Origin: Pseudomonadota bacterium
GTDB taxonomy: Bacteria > Pseudomonadota > Gammaproteobacteria > Burkholderiales > Ferrovaceae
NCBI GenBank assembly: GCA_021832305.1
Contig: JAKBLB010000001.1
Location: forward strand, 62,001 to 126,000
Direction: 5' to 3'
Length of the DNA: 64,000 nucleotides
Shown here: piece by piece, positions 1-9,242 of the stretch
How positions within the stretch are numbered: position 1 is the first letter of the stretch
How the letters are laid out: each line of letters begins with the position of its first letter
Notes under the pieces: generated by a model
What the model saw: only the letters and a program-made list of their open reading frames with translations
Told to the model about the DNA's origin: nothing
The model's database searches: none
Position numbers and translations under genes: made by a program

Positions 1-60
1 GTCGAGTACGACAAAATCATTGCCCAAGCCCTGCATTTTGGTGAAAGGAAGTGTCCCCAT
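1..60 (-). CDS. dapF: Diaminopimelate epimerase, N-terminal fragment (cut by window edge)
   Basis: Only the first 20 codons are in the window. Read on the minus strand from an ATG at 58-60 they give MGTLPFTKMQGLGNDFVVLD, the characteristic DapF N-terminus (F-T-K-M-x-G-L-G-N-D-F). DapF converts LL- to meso-diaminopimelate for lysine and peptidoglycan synthesis in the cytoplasm. The next upstream gene on the same strand is the lpxL-type acyltransferase, which ends 50 bases before this start; lpxL-dapF is a familiar betaproteobacterial order. No strong Shine-Dalgarno is visible, and the ATG at 34-36 cannot be fully excluded as the start. Confidence 0.85.
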   Translation of the reverse strand, partial: MGTLPFTKMQGLGNDFVVLD

Positions 61-110
61 GGTCCCCGTATTGGGTGGTGTCGAAGGTGAAATGCTACGC
101 TTTTTCTGGC

Positions 111-1010
111 TCACTGGGTAGATTGGGACTTCGCAGGGTCATCGTAAGGAGACGTTTCTCCGGGGGGGCGGGTCTTGAAGCGTTTATGGGACCATAGATA
201 ATTGGCAGGTTGTTCGAGGATGCGTTCCTCGATGAAGTGGTTCATGCGGCGGGTATCCATTTCATCGTCGCCGCTGGGAAAATGTTCCCAGGGCGGGAAG
301 AAGGTGACTTCAAAATGCCCCGCCTCGAAATCGAGGTGGACGACGCAGGGAACGACGGAGGCCTTGGCTAATTTGGCCATCCGGGCCAAAGCGGGGACGG
401 TGGCCGCCTTGACTTTGAAGAAATCCACAAAAAGTGAATCTTTGGGGCCAAAGTCCTGGTCCGGCAGGTAGTAGAGCAACCAGCCCGGTTTGAACGCCCG
501 TAGTACGCTACGCAAACTGTCCTGGCGGGCAAAGATCAGTCCTTTGCCCCAGCGCAGTCGACGTTCACGGATCAAGGTGTCCAGGGCAGGGTGCTTGATT
601 TTTGAGTTGATGGTGATGACGTCGAAATCCAGGGTCAGGAAGGGACCAATGGTGTCCACTCCGAAGAAATGGGGCGTGAGCAGGATGACCGGCCCTTTTT
701 TTTGGGCGTGACGTACCTGTTCCAGACCCTGAAAGTGAATCATGGCGCGCAGACGCCGTTCAGAAGCGAACCATGCTATCCCGAGAGCCAGGGCGCTGGT
801 CACGAATCCTTGAAAATGACGGAGGGCCACTTGACGGCGTTGGGCATCACTCCACTGGGGAAAGCACAATGCCAGGTTGATGAGGGTGACGCGACGCCGT
901 TCGCGGGCGAGGACGAAGGCCAGGGTGCCGAGTAGACGACCAGGGATCCACAGGACCTCGAGGGGCAGCCAGTGGAGTAACCAAAGAGGGAAAAAAATCA
1001 GGCGCATCAT
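111..1010 (-). CDS. lpxL: Lipid A biosynthesis lauroyl/myristoyl-type acyltransferase
   Basis: A 299-residue protein of the HtrB/LpxL (LPLAT) family, which adds a secondary acyl chain to Kdo2-lipid IVA at the inner membrane. The N-terminal hydrophobic stretch (residues about 4-35) fits a single membrane anchor. The catalytic H-x4-D motif is present as HFFGVD (His114, Asp119). The length matches the family (about 300). Two adjacent ATGs (1008-1010 and 1005-1007) can serve as start. It runs toward dapF and diverges from metK across 74 bases. LpxL (lauroyl) and LpxM (myristoyl) cannot be separated from sequence alone, so the symbol is provisional. Confidence 0.85.
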   Translation of the reverse strand: MMRLIFFPLWLLHWLPLEVLWIPGRLLGTLAFVLARERRRVTLINLALCFPQWSDAQRRQVALRHFQGFVTSALALGIAWFASERRLRAMIHFQGLEQVRHAQKKGPVILLTPHFFGVDTIGPFLTLDFDVITINSKIKHPALDTLIRERRLRWGKGLIFARQDSLRSVLRAFKPGWLLYYLPDQDFGPKDSLFVDFFKVKAATVPALARMAKLAKASVVPCVVHLDFEAGHFEVTFFPPWEHFPSGDDEMDTRRMNHFIEERILEQPANYLWSHKRFKTRPPGETSPYDDPAKSQSTQ

Positions 1011-1084
1011 GGCGCTAACGGGATTGCTGGTACAATTCCCGGCTGCGGTACTTTTCCAATTTTCGATAAAGGGCAGGGTTTGCC

Positions 1085-2242
1085 ATGAGTGAGTATATTT
1101 TCTCTTCGGAGTCGGTATCCGAAGGGCATCCGGACAAGGTGGCCGATCAGATTTCTGACGGGGTTCTGGATGCCATTCTAACGCAAGATCCGCGCGCCCG
1201 GGTAGCCTGCGAAACTTTGACCAGTACGGGTCTCATCGTCATTTCCGGCGAAATCACCACCAAGGCACAGATCAACTACATCGATGTGGCACGGGACGTG
1301 GTACGGCGCATCGGCTATAACAGTTCCGAGATCGGTTTTGATTACCAGACCTGCGCGGTGTTGACGGCCCTCAATCGGCAAAGCCCGGACATTGCCCAAG
1401 GGGTGGATGAAGGGAGTGGACTCGACCTCGATCAGGGGGCGGGCGACCAGGGGTTGATGTTCGGTTATGCCTGTGATGAAACCGATACGCTCATGCCTTT
1501 GCCTATCCACCTGTCTCATCGCCTGATGCAGCGCCAGTCCGAATTGCGCAAGGACGGACGGATGCCCTTTTTGCGTCCGGATGCCAAATCACAGGTGAGC
1601 GTTCGCTATGTCGATGGGCAGCCCATCCGTATCGAGACGGTGGTTCTGTCGACCCAGCATCATCCCGAAATCTCTCATCAGCAACTCACCGAAGCAGTGA
1701 TCGACGAGATCATCAAGCCGGTACTGCCCGCTCACCTGCTGGGACCCAACACCCGATATCTGGTCAATCCCACTGGCCGTTTCGTGATCGGAGGTCCCAT
1801 GGGAGACTGCGGCCTCACTGGACGCAAGATCATCGTGGATACTTACGGGGGCGCTGCGCGCCATGGTGGAGGGGCGTTTTCGGGTAAGGACCCCTCCAAG
1901 GTGGACCGTTCTGCGGCCTACGCCATGCGCCATGTGGCCAAGAATATAGTGGCTGCCGGGTTGGCCCGCCGATGCGAAGTGCAGGTGGCTTATGCCATCG
2001 GGGTCGCCCGTCCGGTCAGTTTGATGGTCAATACATTTGGAACCGGGAAACTTCCCGATGAAAAACTGGCCCAACTGGTCGAGCGGCACTTCGACTTGCG
2101 TCCCAAGGGAATCATTCAGTCCCTCGATCTGCTCCGCCCCATTTACAGCAAGACGGCGGCCTATGGTCACTTTGGGCGGGAAGAGCCAGAATTTACCTGG
2201 GAAATGCGCGATCGCGTCCAGGCCCTCCAGGCCGATGCCTGA
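1085..2242 (+). CDS. metK: S-adenosylmethionine synthetase
   Basis: A 385-residue MetK that forms S-adenosylmethionine from methionine and ATP. Hallmarks are the N-terminal [12 protein letters not shown] (His15 region), the GAGDQG motif near residue 120 and the glycine-rich [19 protein letters not shown] loop near residue 260. It heads a methyl-cycle cluster (metK-ahcY-metF), 44 bases before ahcY. A -10-like TACAAT lies at 1031-1036, about 50 bases upstream, without a convincing -35. No SAM- or SAH-riboswitch fold was recognised in the short leader. The ribosome site is a modest AGGGCAGGG. Length and motifs match the family throughout. Confidence 0.97.
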   Translation: MSEYIFSSESVSEGHPDKVADQISDGVLDAILTQDPRARVACETLTSTGLIVISGEITTKAQINYIDVARDVVRRIGYNSSEIGFDYQTCAVLTALNRQSPDIAQGVDEGSGLDLDQGAGDQGLMFGYACDETDTLMPLPIHLSHRLMQRQSELRKDGRMPFLRPDAKSQVSVRYVDGQPIRIETVVLSTQHHPEISHQQLTEAVIDEIIKPVLPAHLLGPNTRYLVNPTGRFVIGGPMGDCGLTGRKIIVDTYGGAARHGGGAFSGKDPSKVDRSAAYAMRHVAKNIVAAGLARRCEVQVAYAIGVARPVSLMVNTFGTGKLPDEKLAQLVERHFDLRPKGIIQSLDLLRPIYSKTAAYGHFGREEPEFTWEMRDRVQALQADA

Positions 2243-2286
2243 GTTCTGGAATGAGCCAATACACAACGAATGAATGGAGAGTTTCA

Positions 2287-3597
2287 ATGAACGCAATTTC
2301 ACAGACTTTGGCCAGTGACTTCAAGGTTGCCGATATGACGTTGGCGGCATGGGGGCGCAAGGAAATCCAGATTGCCGAGAATGAAATGCCGGGGCTCATG
2401 GCCCTGCGTGCAGAATATGCCGAGCACCAACCGCTGCAGGGAGCACGCATTGCCGGTTGTCTGCACATGACCATCCAGACTGCCGTCTTGATTGAGACCT
2501 TGGTGGCCCTGGGGGCGGAAGTCCGCTGGAGTTCCTGTAATATTTTTTCCACTCAGGATCAGGCTGCGGCAGCCATCGCTGCAACAGGGGTTCCGGTGTT
2601 TGCCTGGAAGGGGGAAACGGAAGAGGAATTTTGGTGGTGCATCGAAAAAACCATCTTTGGGCCGGAAAACTGGTTGCCCAATATGATCCTGGATGACGGA
2701 GGGGATCTGACGCTGGTGATGCATGACAAGTATCCTCATCTGCTCGAGTCCATTCGGGGGATTTCCGAAGAAACGACCACCGGCGTACATCGTTTGAACG
2801 AGATGCTGAAGCGCGGAGAATTGAGGTGCCCGGCGTTCAATGTCAACGACTCGGTCACCAAGTCCAAATTCGACAATCTGTACGGATGTCGCGAATCCCT
2901 GATGGATGGAATCAAGCGGGCGACCGATGTGATGATTGCCGGAAAGGTGGCCGTGGTCGCCGGTTACGGCGATGTGGGTAAAGGGTGTGCTCAGGCCTTT
3001 CGCGGGCTGGGTGCGACGGTATGGATTACGGAAATCGATCCCATCTGTGCCCTGCAGGCGGCCATGGAGGGGTATCGGGTGGTCAACATGGACGAAGTGG
3101 CTGCTTTGGGCGATATCTTCGTCACGGCAACGGGCAATGTGGACGTCATCACCCACGCCCACATGCAAGTGATGAAAAATGATGCCATCGTGTGCAATAT
3201 TGGTCATTTCGACTCGGAAATCGACATTGCTTCCCTGCGTAACTACCATTGGGACAACATCAAGCCGCAGGTGGATCATGTCATTTTCCCCGATGGCAAG
3301 CGTCTGATCGTATTGGCGGAAGGGCGTCTGGTCAATCTGGGGTGTGCGACGGGACACCCGAGTTTTGTGATGTCTGCTTCTTTCACCAATCAGGTCATGG
3401 CCCAGATCGAATTATGGAACAATCACGGCACCTATCCGGTGGGTGTGTACATTCTCCCCAAGGCGCTGGACGAGAAGGTGGCACGCCTGCATTTGAAGCG
3501 CATTGGCGTGCAGCTCACCTTGTTGACGGAAAAGCAGGCCGAATACCTCAACCTGCCGGTCACGGGGCCCTACAAACCCGAGCATTACCGGTATTGA
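2287..3597 (+). CDS. ahcY: Adenosylhomocysteinase (SAH hydrolase)
   Basis: A 436-residue SahH/AhcY that splits S-adenosylhomocysteine to adenosine and homocysteine, relieving product inhibition of methyltransferases. It has the NAD-binding motif GYGDVGKG near residues 225-232 and the diagnostic C-terminus KPEHYRY. The start at 2287 is preferred because GGAGAG sits 6-11 bases upstream; an in-frame upstream start at 2251 would add 12 residues without a ribosome site. It lies between metK and metF, with metF only 4 bases downstream. This arrangement closes the methyl cycle and almost certainly forms one operon. Confidence 0.97.
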   Translation: MNAISQTLASDFKVADMTLAAWGRKEIQIAENEMPGLMALRAEYAEHQPLQGARIAGCLHMTIQTAVLIETLVALGAEVRWSSCNIFSTQDQAAAAIAATGVPVFAWKGETEEEFWWCIEKTIFGPENWLPNMILDDGGDLTLVMHDKYPHLLESIRGISEETTTGVHRLNEMLKRGELRCPAFNVNDSVTKSKFDNLYGCRESLMDGIKRATDVMIAGKVAVVAGYGDVGKGCAQAFRGLGATVWITEIDPICALQAAMEGYRVVNMDEVAALGDIFVTATGNVDVITHAHMQVMKNDAIVCNIGHFDSEIDIASLRNYHWDNIKPQVDHVIFPDGKRLIVLAEGRLVNLGCATGHPSFVMSASFTNQVMAQIELWNNHGTYPVGVYILPKALDEKVARLHLKRIGVQLTLLTEKQAEYLNLPVTGPYKPEHYRY

Positions 3598-3601
3598 AGC
3601 C

Positions 3602-4447
3602 ATGAATCACGTGCATCACGAGCGGGTGTTCAGTTTTGAATTTTTCCCCCCCAAGACCTCCGAGGGGGCGGAGAAACTTCGTCACACCCGGCGCCAGCTG
3701 GCGCAACTCGAGCCTGCTTTTTTTTCCGTGACCTATGGCGCGGGGGGGACTACCCAGGACCGTACCCTCGAAACCGTGATAGAGATTCAGCAGGAGGGAT
3801 ATCCTGCTGCGCCCCACCTGTCCTGTATCGGCGCGACACGAGACGGTTTGCGCCAAGTCCTGGCACAATACCGTCACCACGGTATTCGTCATTTGGTGGC
3901 CTTGCGCGGGGACTTGCCTTCCGGCACTCTGGGTGGTGGCGAATTTCGTTACGCCAGCGACCTGGTACGTTTCGTGCGTGAAGAAACGGGCGACCACTTT
4001 TTCATTGAAGTGGCCGCCTATCCCGAGGTGCATCCGCAAGCACGCTCGGCGCAGGAAGGCATTCGCCACTTTCGGGAAAAAGTCGAGGCGGGCGCTGATT
4101 CGGCCATTACCCAGTATTTTTATAATCCGGACGCTTACTTCAGTTTTGTGGAGGACTGCGATGCGGCAGGGATCACCGTGCCGATTGTGCCAGGGATCAT
4201 GCCCATCGCCAATTTTTCACAATTGAGTCGCTTTTCCGAGGCCTGCGGTGCTGAGATTCCGCGCTGGATCCGCCAAAAAATGCAGGGATACGGGGATGAC
4301 AGCGCTTCCATCAAGGCCTTTGGCCTGGAAGTGGTCACTCACTTATGCGACCGGTTGCTGGAGGGAGGAGCGCCTGGGCTACACTTTTACACCATGAACA
4401 GTGCCGGGCTGACTGCAGTCATCTGGGAACGGCTGCATTTGACTTGA
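3602..4447 (+). CDS. metF: 5,10-methylenetetrahydrofolate reductase
   Basis: A 281-residue flavoprotein of the MTHFR family that reduces 5,10-methylene-THF to 5-methyl-THF, the methyl donor for homocysteine remethylation. The N-terminal FEFFPP carries the conserved acid-base Glu (Glu13). The downstream VTYGAGGTT and HLVALRGD segments are typical. It starts 4 bases after ahcY and ends the methyl-cycle operon. It converges with the midA-like gene, 22 bases away. The length is close to the bacterial norm (about 290). Confidence 0.96.
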   Translation: MNHVHHERVFSFEFFPPKTSEGAEKLRHTRRQLAQLEPAFFSVTYGAGGTTQDRTLETVIEIQQEGYPAAPHLSCIGATRDGLRQVLAQYRHHGIRHLVALRGDLPSGTLGGGEFRYASDLVRFVREETGDHFFIEVAAYPEVHPQARSAQEGIRHFREKVEAGADSAITQYFYNPDAYFSFVEDCDAAGITVPIVPGIMPIANFSQLSRFSEACGAEIPRWIRQKMQGYGDDSASIKAFGLEVVTHLCDRLLEGGAPGLHFYTMNSAGLTAVIWERLHLT

Positions 4448-4469
4448 GAGGGGGCGAGTTTTCTGACCC

Positions 4470-5603
4470 TTACAGTCCCAGACGGATCAATGCCGACTCA
4501 TTTTCGGGGCCCCGACCCAGTACCAACACCTTGAACAATTCGCCCATTTCTGCCGGACTCAGGAGTTTTTGGACCGCACTGACGGCGCGATAGTCAGTAT
4601 TGGTTTCTCCGTGTACTTTTTCCAGTTCATGAAGAATCCCTTCTTCAATTAACCAGGCCGCCTGTGTCTGCCAGGTTTCGACGTGCATGCCTGCCCGACG
4701 GGCCGCCCGGACAACCCGGGTAAAGTCCACATGAGCCGTGATGTCCTGAAGTCCGGGATAAAGAAAAGGGTCGCCATGGGCATGATGTCGATAGTGACAC
4801 ATCAACGTACCGCCACTGCGTTGGGGATGGATGAATTCGCGTGCCGGAAAACCGTAATCGATAAAAAAAGCCCGACCGGCCTTCAACGTCTGGCCCAACA
4901 ACGTCATCAGCCCTTCTGCAGCCAGCGCAACTTCCGTGTCATAAGGTTCGGGGTAGCCGGCCATGATTGGCATTCCCTCGAGGATGGGGGAACCCTCCGG
5001 GAGGGGGCGAGTTTGCCAGCGCCAGCCCTCTTCTCCCACCGCGATGCCCCATTGGTGCCATTGCCCATCCTGCCAACGTACTCGCTGGACGGGTAGGGCA
5101 TCCAGCACTTCATTGGCCAGCACGACCCCTTCGAGTTCCGTCGGCCAATGTTCCAGCCATTCCACTTTGCGTTGCAAGGCCGGAGGCAACTGACGGATTT
5201 TTTCCTGCTGTCGCTGTCGCAAGTCAGTGCTTACTTCCAGGATGGCATAACGTTTCGGCAGGCAATCCTGTTTTTCCAGGGCTTTCAACAGGTCTTGGGC
5301 CAACTGTCCCGTTCCGGCACCCAATTCAAGTATCGTGGTTTCCTGTGAATTCAATTGCCCGAGGGTGCGCGCGAGGGGGTGGGCCAAGGTACGGGCAAAG
5401 AGGGGGGTCATCTCCGGGGCCGTGGTAAAGTCTCCGGCGGGGCCTAATTTGACCGATCCTGCCGCATAATATCCCAATCCGGGGGCGTAAAGAAGTTGGT
5501 TCATGAAATCGGCAAAGTCGATCCATCCCCCGGCCCTGTCGATGGTTTCGTTGATATGCCGGATCAGTTGCTGACTGTGTTCTTTCGCTTCGACACTCGG
5601 CAA
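4470..5603 (-). CDS. MidA/NDUFAF7-like class I SAM-dependent methyltransferase
   Basis: About 377 residues. Family features in order: WIDFADFM and LGYYAAGSVKLG near the N-terminus, GDFTTAPE at about 57-64, the SAM-binding ELGAGTG at about 93-99, then NEVLDALPVQR. Mitochondrial NDUFAF7/MidA dimethylates an arginine of the complex I 49-kDa subunit (NuoD homologue). A complete nuo operon lies in this window, but the bacterial substrate is inference. The reading frame is open upstream to 5951, yet that part lies opposite the small membrane gene and lacks family similarity. The start was therefore put at the TTG at 5601-5603 with AGG upstream; a TTG at 5628-5630 is an alternative. Confidence 0.82.
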   Translation of the reverse strand: MPSVEAKEHSQQLIRHINETIDRAGGWIDFADFMNQLLYAPGLGYYAAGSVKLGPAGDFTTAPEMTPLFARTLAHPLARTLGQLNSQETTILELGAGTGQLAQDLLKALEKQDCLPKRYAILEVSTDLRQRQQEKIRQLPPALQRKVEWLEHWPTELEGVVLANEVLDALPVQRVRWQDGQWHQWGIAVGEEGWRWQTRPLPEGSPILEGMPIMAGYPEPYDTEVALAAEGLMTLLGQTLKAGRAFFIDYGFPAREFIHPQRSGGTLMCHYRHHAHGDPFLYPGLQDITAHVDFTRVVRAARRAGMHVETWQTQAAWLIEEGILHELEKVHGETNTDYRAVSAVQKLLSPAEMGELFKVLVLGRGPENESALIRLGL

Positions 5604-5708
5604 CCATGCCTGGGTGGAATACCATTCCAACGGTTTAGCCCTCAAATAGCGCGCATCATACTCCCATTTGGTAGTATGGCGATGTTTACAAGATTTCAGG
5701 ACATGACG

Positions 5709-5894
5709 ATGAGTTTTTTCTGGCAGATTGCGGGGTTCTTCCTGCTCCTGAATGTTGCTTGGTACCTGACCTATTCGGACAGATTCTGGGTATACGTCAG
5801 CGGGTTTGTGCTCATGGGGTTCCTCATGCTCTACTCCCTGTTCATCATCTTCAAAATTCTGCGCAAGGACGCACGCCCCTCTTCCGATGAATGA
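5709..5894 (+). CDS. Small two-helix membrane protein of unknown function
   Basis: A 61-residue protein with two hydrophobic segments (about residues 4-20 and 27-48) and a short basic/acidic tail, [14 protein letters not shown] precedes the chosen ATG by 7 bases; another ATG lies 6 bases upstream. It overlaps the ttcA start by 8 bases and diverges from the midA-like gene about 105 bases away, so it is probably cotranscribed with and translationally coupled to ttcA. I do not recognise the family. The coding call rests on the ribosome site, the overlap and the clean two-helix composition. Confidence 0.6.
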   Translation: MSFFWQIAGFFLLLNVAWYLTYSDRFWVYVSGFVLMGFLMLYSLFIIFKILRKDARPSSDE

Positions 5895-6804
5895 CACCCG
5901 CAGTTCCACCTTCATTCGCTTGCAGGAAAGACTGCGCAGTGCCTTGGGCAAGGCATTGGGAGATTACGCCATGATTCAGGATGGGGACACAGTCATGGTC
6001 TGTCTGAGCGGAGGGAAGGATTCGTATGCCCTGTTGACGCTTCTGCTGGATCTGCAAAAGCGCGCGCCCATTGCTTTCAAACTCATCGCCGTCAATCTGG
6101 ATCAGAAGCAGCCGGATTTTCCTGCGGATGTTCTGCCCACCTATCTGGATCGGTTGGGCGTGGATTACCGAATCATCGATGCCGATACCTACGCCATCGT
6201 CAAGGAAAAAATCCCGGCGGGGAAAACCACCTGCGCTCTCTGTTCACGCCTGCGCCGGGGGGTCCTGTACCGTACCGCCAAGGTATTGGGGGCCAACAAG
6301 ATCGCCTTGGGGCACCATCGCGACGACATGGTGGAAACCTTCTTTCTCAACCTGTTTCATGGGGGACGACTGAAAGGCATGCCTCCCAAACTCGTGACCG
6401 ACGACGGACATCATGTCGTGATCCGGCCGCTGGCCTATTGTCGCGAAGAAGATCTGGCCCGCTACGCGCGCGGGATGGGCTTTCCCATCATTCCCTGCAA
6501 TCTGTGTGGTTCCCAGGAAAATTTGCAACGCCAAGCCATCAAAAAGTGGTTGCAGGCGCAGGAAAAGGCGAATCCGGGACGAACCGACAATATCTTTCTG
6601 GGGTTGCAGTCGGTCACGCCCTCGCATCTGGCTGACCGCGCGCTCTTTGACTTTGCCGGCTTGATTCCCTCGCACCAACCAGAACCGGGAGGAGATACAC
6701 TCTTCGATCCCGCCGGTGAGCGAGGGGCACTGCATCTGTCTCATGCCGAAGGACGACATCTGCACTTCGTGAAAGCCGGAAATTTTGCTAGAATGAAAGA
6801 TTGA
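5887..6804 (+). CDS. ttcA: tRNA 2-thiocytidine biosynthesis protein
   Basis: A 305-residue PP-loop ATPase that thiolates cytidine 32 of certain tRNAs using an Fe-S cluster. The PP-loop SGGKDS is at 41-46. The cluster cysteines are CALC (Cys116, Cys119) and Cys204/Cys207 in CNLC. The [15 protein letters not shown] segment is typical of TtcA. The start at 5887 lies inside the preceding small gene and gives the family length (about 310). The aminotransferase gene follows after 40 bases. Confidence 0.94.
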   Translation: MNDTRSSTFIRLQERLRSALGKALGDYAMIQDGDTVMVCLSGGKDSYALLTLLLDLQKRAPIAFKLIAVNLDQKQPDFPADVLPTYLDRLGVDYRIIDADTYAIVKEKIPAGKTTCALCSRLRRGVLYRTAKVLGANKIALGHHRDDMVETFFLNLFHGGRLKGMPPKLVTDDGHHVVIRPLAYCREEDLARYARGMGFPIIPCNLCGSQENLQRQAIKKWLQAQEKANPGRTDNIFLGLQSVTPSHLADRALFDFAGLIPSHQPEPGGDTLFDPAGERGALHLSHAEGRHLHFVKAGNFARMKD

Positions 6805-6844
6805 ATATGGAGAATGCGCCCCAACGGGCGCTCGAGGACCCCCG

Positions 6845-8083
6845 ATGACTATCCAGTATCTTCCCCCCAGGAAAATCACTTCCTTCTATCCCCCCCAGCG
6901 CACCCTGATGGGCCCGGGCCCATCAGAAATCGCCCCTCGGGTGCTGGCGGCCATGTCCCTGCCCTGTATCGGGTACCTCGACCCGGTCTTTGTGGACATG
7001 ATGGATGAATTGAAGATGCTGTTGCGTTATGCCTTTCAGACGGACAACGCACTGACTTTTCCGGCTTCTGGCCCTGGGTCCGTAGGCATGGAAATGTGCT
7101 TCGTCAATATGGTCAATCCTGGAGACAAGGTCATCGTGTGTCGGAACGGAGTGTTCGGTGGCCGCATGATCGAAAATGTGACACGCTGTGGTGGGACGCC
7201 TGTCGTCGTGGAAGATACCTGGGGTGAACCGGTCGATCCGCAAAAACTTGAAGATGCCCTGAAGCAAAATCCGGATACCAAAGTGGTGGCCTTCGTCCAT
7301 GCCGAAACCTCCACCGGTTGTATGTCCGATGCACGGACTCTGGTGGAAATCGCGCACCGCTACGGTGCCCTGACCATCGTGGATGCCGTCACCCAACTGG
7401 GCGGTGCGCCGCTCTACGTGGATGAATGGGATATCGATGCCATCTACTCGGGTAGCCAGAAGTGCCTGTCCTGCACCCCGGGGTTGTCTCCCGTCTCCTA
7501 TAACCAGCGGGTGGTGGATCTGGTCAAACAACGCCAGACTCCCTCCCAGAGTTGGTTCATGGACCTCGACCTGGTATTGGGGTACTGGGGAAACACCAAT
7601 CGTACTTACCACCACACGGCCCCCATCAATGGCTTGTTTGCCCTGCATGAATCCCTGGTGCTGCTGCGCGAGGAAGGTCTGGAAAATGCCTGGGCCCGCC
7701 ATACCCGCCATTACCTCGCACTCAAAGCCGGACTGGAGGCCATGGGACTGACCTATCTGGTCAAGGAAGAATACCGGCTACCCCAACTCAATGCCGTGCG
7801 TGTACCCGAAGGGGTAGATGAGGCCAGGGTGCGCAAAACCCTGCTCAGCGAATTCAATCTGGAAATCGGTGCAGGGTTGGGCCCCTTGGCCGGAAAAATC
7901 TGGCGCTTTGGACTGATGGGCTATTCAGCCAAGTCGGAAAATGTCATGTTATGTTTGTCCGCTCTGGGTTCCGTTCTCATGGATATGGGCTATCCCATCA
8001 AGGTGGGAGTGGCCGAAGCCGCCGCACATCAGTCTTATGCCGAGCAACACGCTCAGGCAGCCAAAAAAATCAAGGGATCCTGA
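6845..8083 (+). CDS. Alanine/serine-glyoxylate aminotransferase family protein (PLP, class V)
   Basis: A 412-residue fold-type I aminotransferase of the AGXT/SGAT/SPT group. The PLP lysine is in YSGSQKCLS (Lys206), with the cofactor-binding Asp in TIVDAVTQLGG (Asp180) and an N-terminal MGPGPSEI. Relatives transaminate glyoxylate to glycine with alanine or serine, as in glycolate salvage and the serine cycle. Substrate choice cannot be read from sequence. GAGGA lies 7-11 bases before the ATG. The last 14 bases overlap the convergent cca gene. Its proximity to methyl and one-carbon genes fits serine/glycine metabolism but proves nothing. Confidence 0.85.
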   Translation: MTIQYLPPRKITSFYPPQRTLMGPGPSEIAPRVLAAMSLPCIGYLDPVFVDMMDELKMLLRYAFQTDNALTFPASGPGSVGMEMCFVNMVNPGDKVIVCRNGVFGGRMIENVTRCGGTPVVVEDTWGEPVDPQKLEDALKQNPDTKVVAFVHAETSTGCMSDARTLVEIAHRYGALTIVDAVTQLGGAPLYVDEWDIDAIYSGSQKCLSCTPGLSPVSYNQRVVDLVKQRQTPSQSWFMDLDLVLGYWGNTNRTYHHTAPINGLFALHESLVLLREEGLENAWARHTRHYLALKAGLEAMGLTYLVKEEYRLPQLNAVRVPEGVDEARVRKTLLSEFNLEIGAGLGPLAGKIWRFGLMGYSAKSENVMLCLSALGSVLMDMGYPIKVGVAEAAAHQSYAEQHAQAAKKIKGS

Positions 8084-9242
8084 AAGGCTCGCTGCGTTGT
8101 GCCGGCGGGAGCGCGCACAGCGCAGCATGACGGGCATCGTGCACTCGTTGGGGAATGTCTGCCGGGGTCGGCGCCGAACGCACGAGTGAGGGAAGATCCA
8201 GTGCCTGACAGGCGGCGAGAGCGGCCTCACCCCGTGCGCTCAGGTTGGGTTGGAGATCTTTGAGAACTTCGCCCAGGCATTCTTGTAATTCAAGAAAGCG
8301 AAGGAATCTCTGCGGTCGCCTCCAGGCATCACATCCTTCCAGAATGGGAAGCCATTGCGCCGGCTGCTGAGGAGACAAATGGCGACTGACGGGTCCCAGC
8401 GCGCAGGACAGTTCCGCCCACTGGCGTTGTTCCTTGCTCCAGCGCAGGTTTCTGGACCAGGTTTCAAGGAGTGGACGCCAGATTTGAAGGGAACTTCCGT
8501 GAAAGAGTGCCGAGAACCAGGCCGCCCAGCGCAGGGGTGGTCCCAATTGTCTCTGGGCTGCATGATCCACGGCATTTTTAGCCAGATCGCCCGTATGGAT
8601 CCATAGGGGGTCGATGGCGGGAAAGAATTTTTTCAGGGCCCCCCATTCGGCCAACGCGGCGAACATGCGCGCAGGGTTGGCCGTTTCCATGCCCTTGTTC
8701 AACTCCTGCAGAATGCGTTCGGGGACCAGGGCGTCTACTTCTCCGTTGTTGACCATTTGTCTCAAGAGCGCGATGGTTTCGGGGGCGACGGTAAAGTCAA
8801 AAGGCGCCAGTTTGGCCAGGAAGCGTGCAACGCGCAGAAGCCGGACCGGATCTTCGCTGAAAGCCGGGCTGACGTGACGCAGGGTACGATTTTCCAGATC
8901 AGTCAGTCCGCCGTAGGGATCGATCAACCGATGGTTGGAGTCCCGCGCCATGGCATTGAGGGTGAGGTCACGGCGTTTCAGGTCTTCTTCCAAGGTGACA
9001 GTGGGGTCGGCATGAAGAGTGAAGCCGCGGTAGCCCGGGGCGGTTTTGCGTTCAGTGCGGGCCAGGGCGTATTCTTCGCGGGTGACAGGGTGCAGAAAAA
9101 CGGGAAAATCCCGGCCGACCGGCTGAAACCCCCGAGTTTCCAACTCTTCTGGGGTGGCGCCTACCACGACCCAATCCCGATCGGTGCTGGGCAGTCCCAA
9201 CAATTCATCACGCAGGGCCCCCCCTACTTCATAGATCTGCAT
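8070..9242 (-). CDS. cca: CCA-adding enzyme (tRNA nucleotidyltransferase)
   Basis: A 390-residue class II CCA-adding enzyme that builds or repairs the 3' CCA of tRNAs. It has YEVGGALRDELLG at the N-terminus, the metal-binding Asp pair DRD (Asp21, Asp23), RRDLTLNAMA near 90-99, and DPVRLLRVARF near 131-141. Gammaproteobacterial homologues carry an HD phosphohydrolase domain. Here the matching position reads LFHGSS (His248, Gly249), so the catalytic Asp appears lost and phosphohydrolase activity is doubtful. The ATG shares one base with the slt stop (TAATG), implying coupling. The 3' end overlaps the aminotransferase gene by 14 bases. Confidence 0.92.
   Translation of the reverse strand: MQIYEVGGALRDELLGLPSTDRDWVVVGATPEELETRGFQPVGRDFPVFLHPVTREEYALARTERKTAPGYRGFTLHADPTVTLEEDLKRRDLTLNAMARDSNHRLIDPYGGLTDLENRTLRHVSPAFSEDPVRLLRVARFLAKLAPFDFTVAPETIALLRQMVNNGEVDALVPERILQELNKGMETANPARMFAALAEWGALKKFFPAIDPLWIHTGDLAKNAVDHAAQRQLGPPLRWAAWFSALFHGSSLQIWRPLLETWSRNLRWSKEQRQWAELSCALGPVSRHLSPQQPAQWLPILEGCDAWRRPQRFLRFLELQECLGEVLKDLQPNLSARGEAALAACQALDLPSLVRSAPTPADIPQRVHDARHAALCALPPAQRSEPFRIP

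Noticed and set aside
1011-2286. SAM or SAH riboswitch upstream of metK or ahcY
   Set aside because: The leaders are only about 40-70 bases and none of the conserved riboswitch cores was recognised; ahcY follows metK by 44 bases with a plain ribosome site.
5604-5951. N-terminal extension of the MidA-like methyltransferase
   Set aside because: The frame is open but lies opposite the small membrane gene and has no family-like sequence; the family length is met from about 5603.
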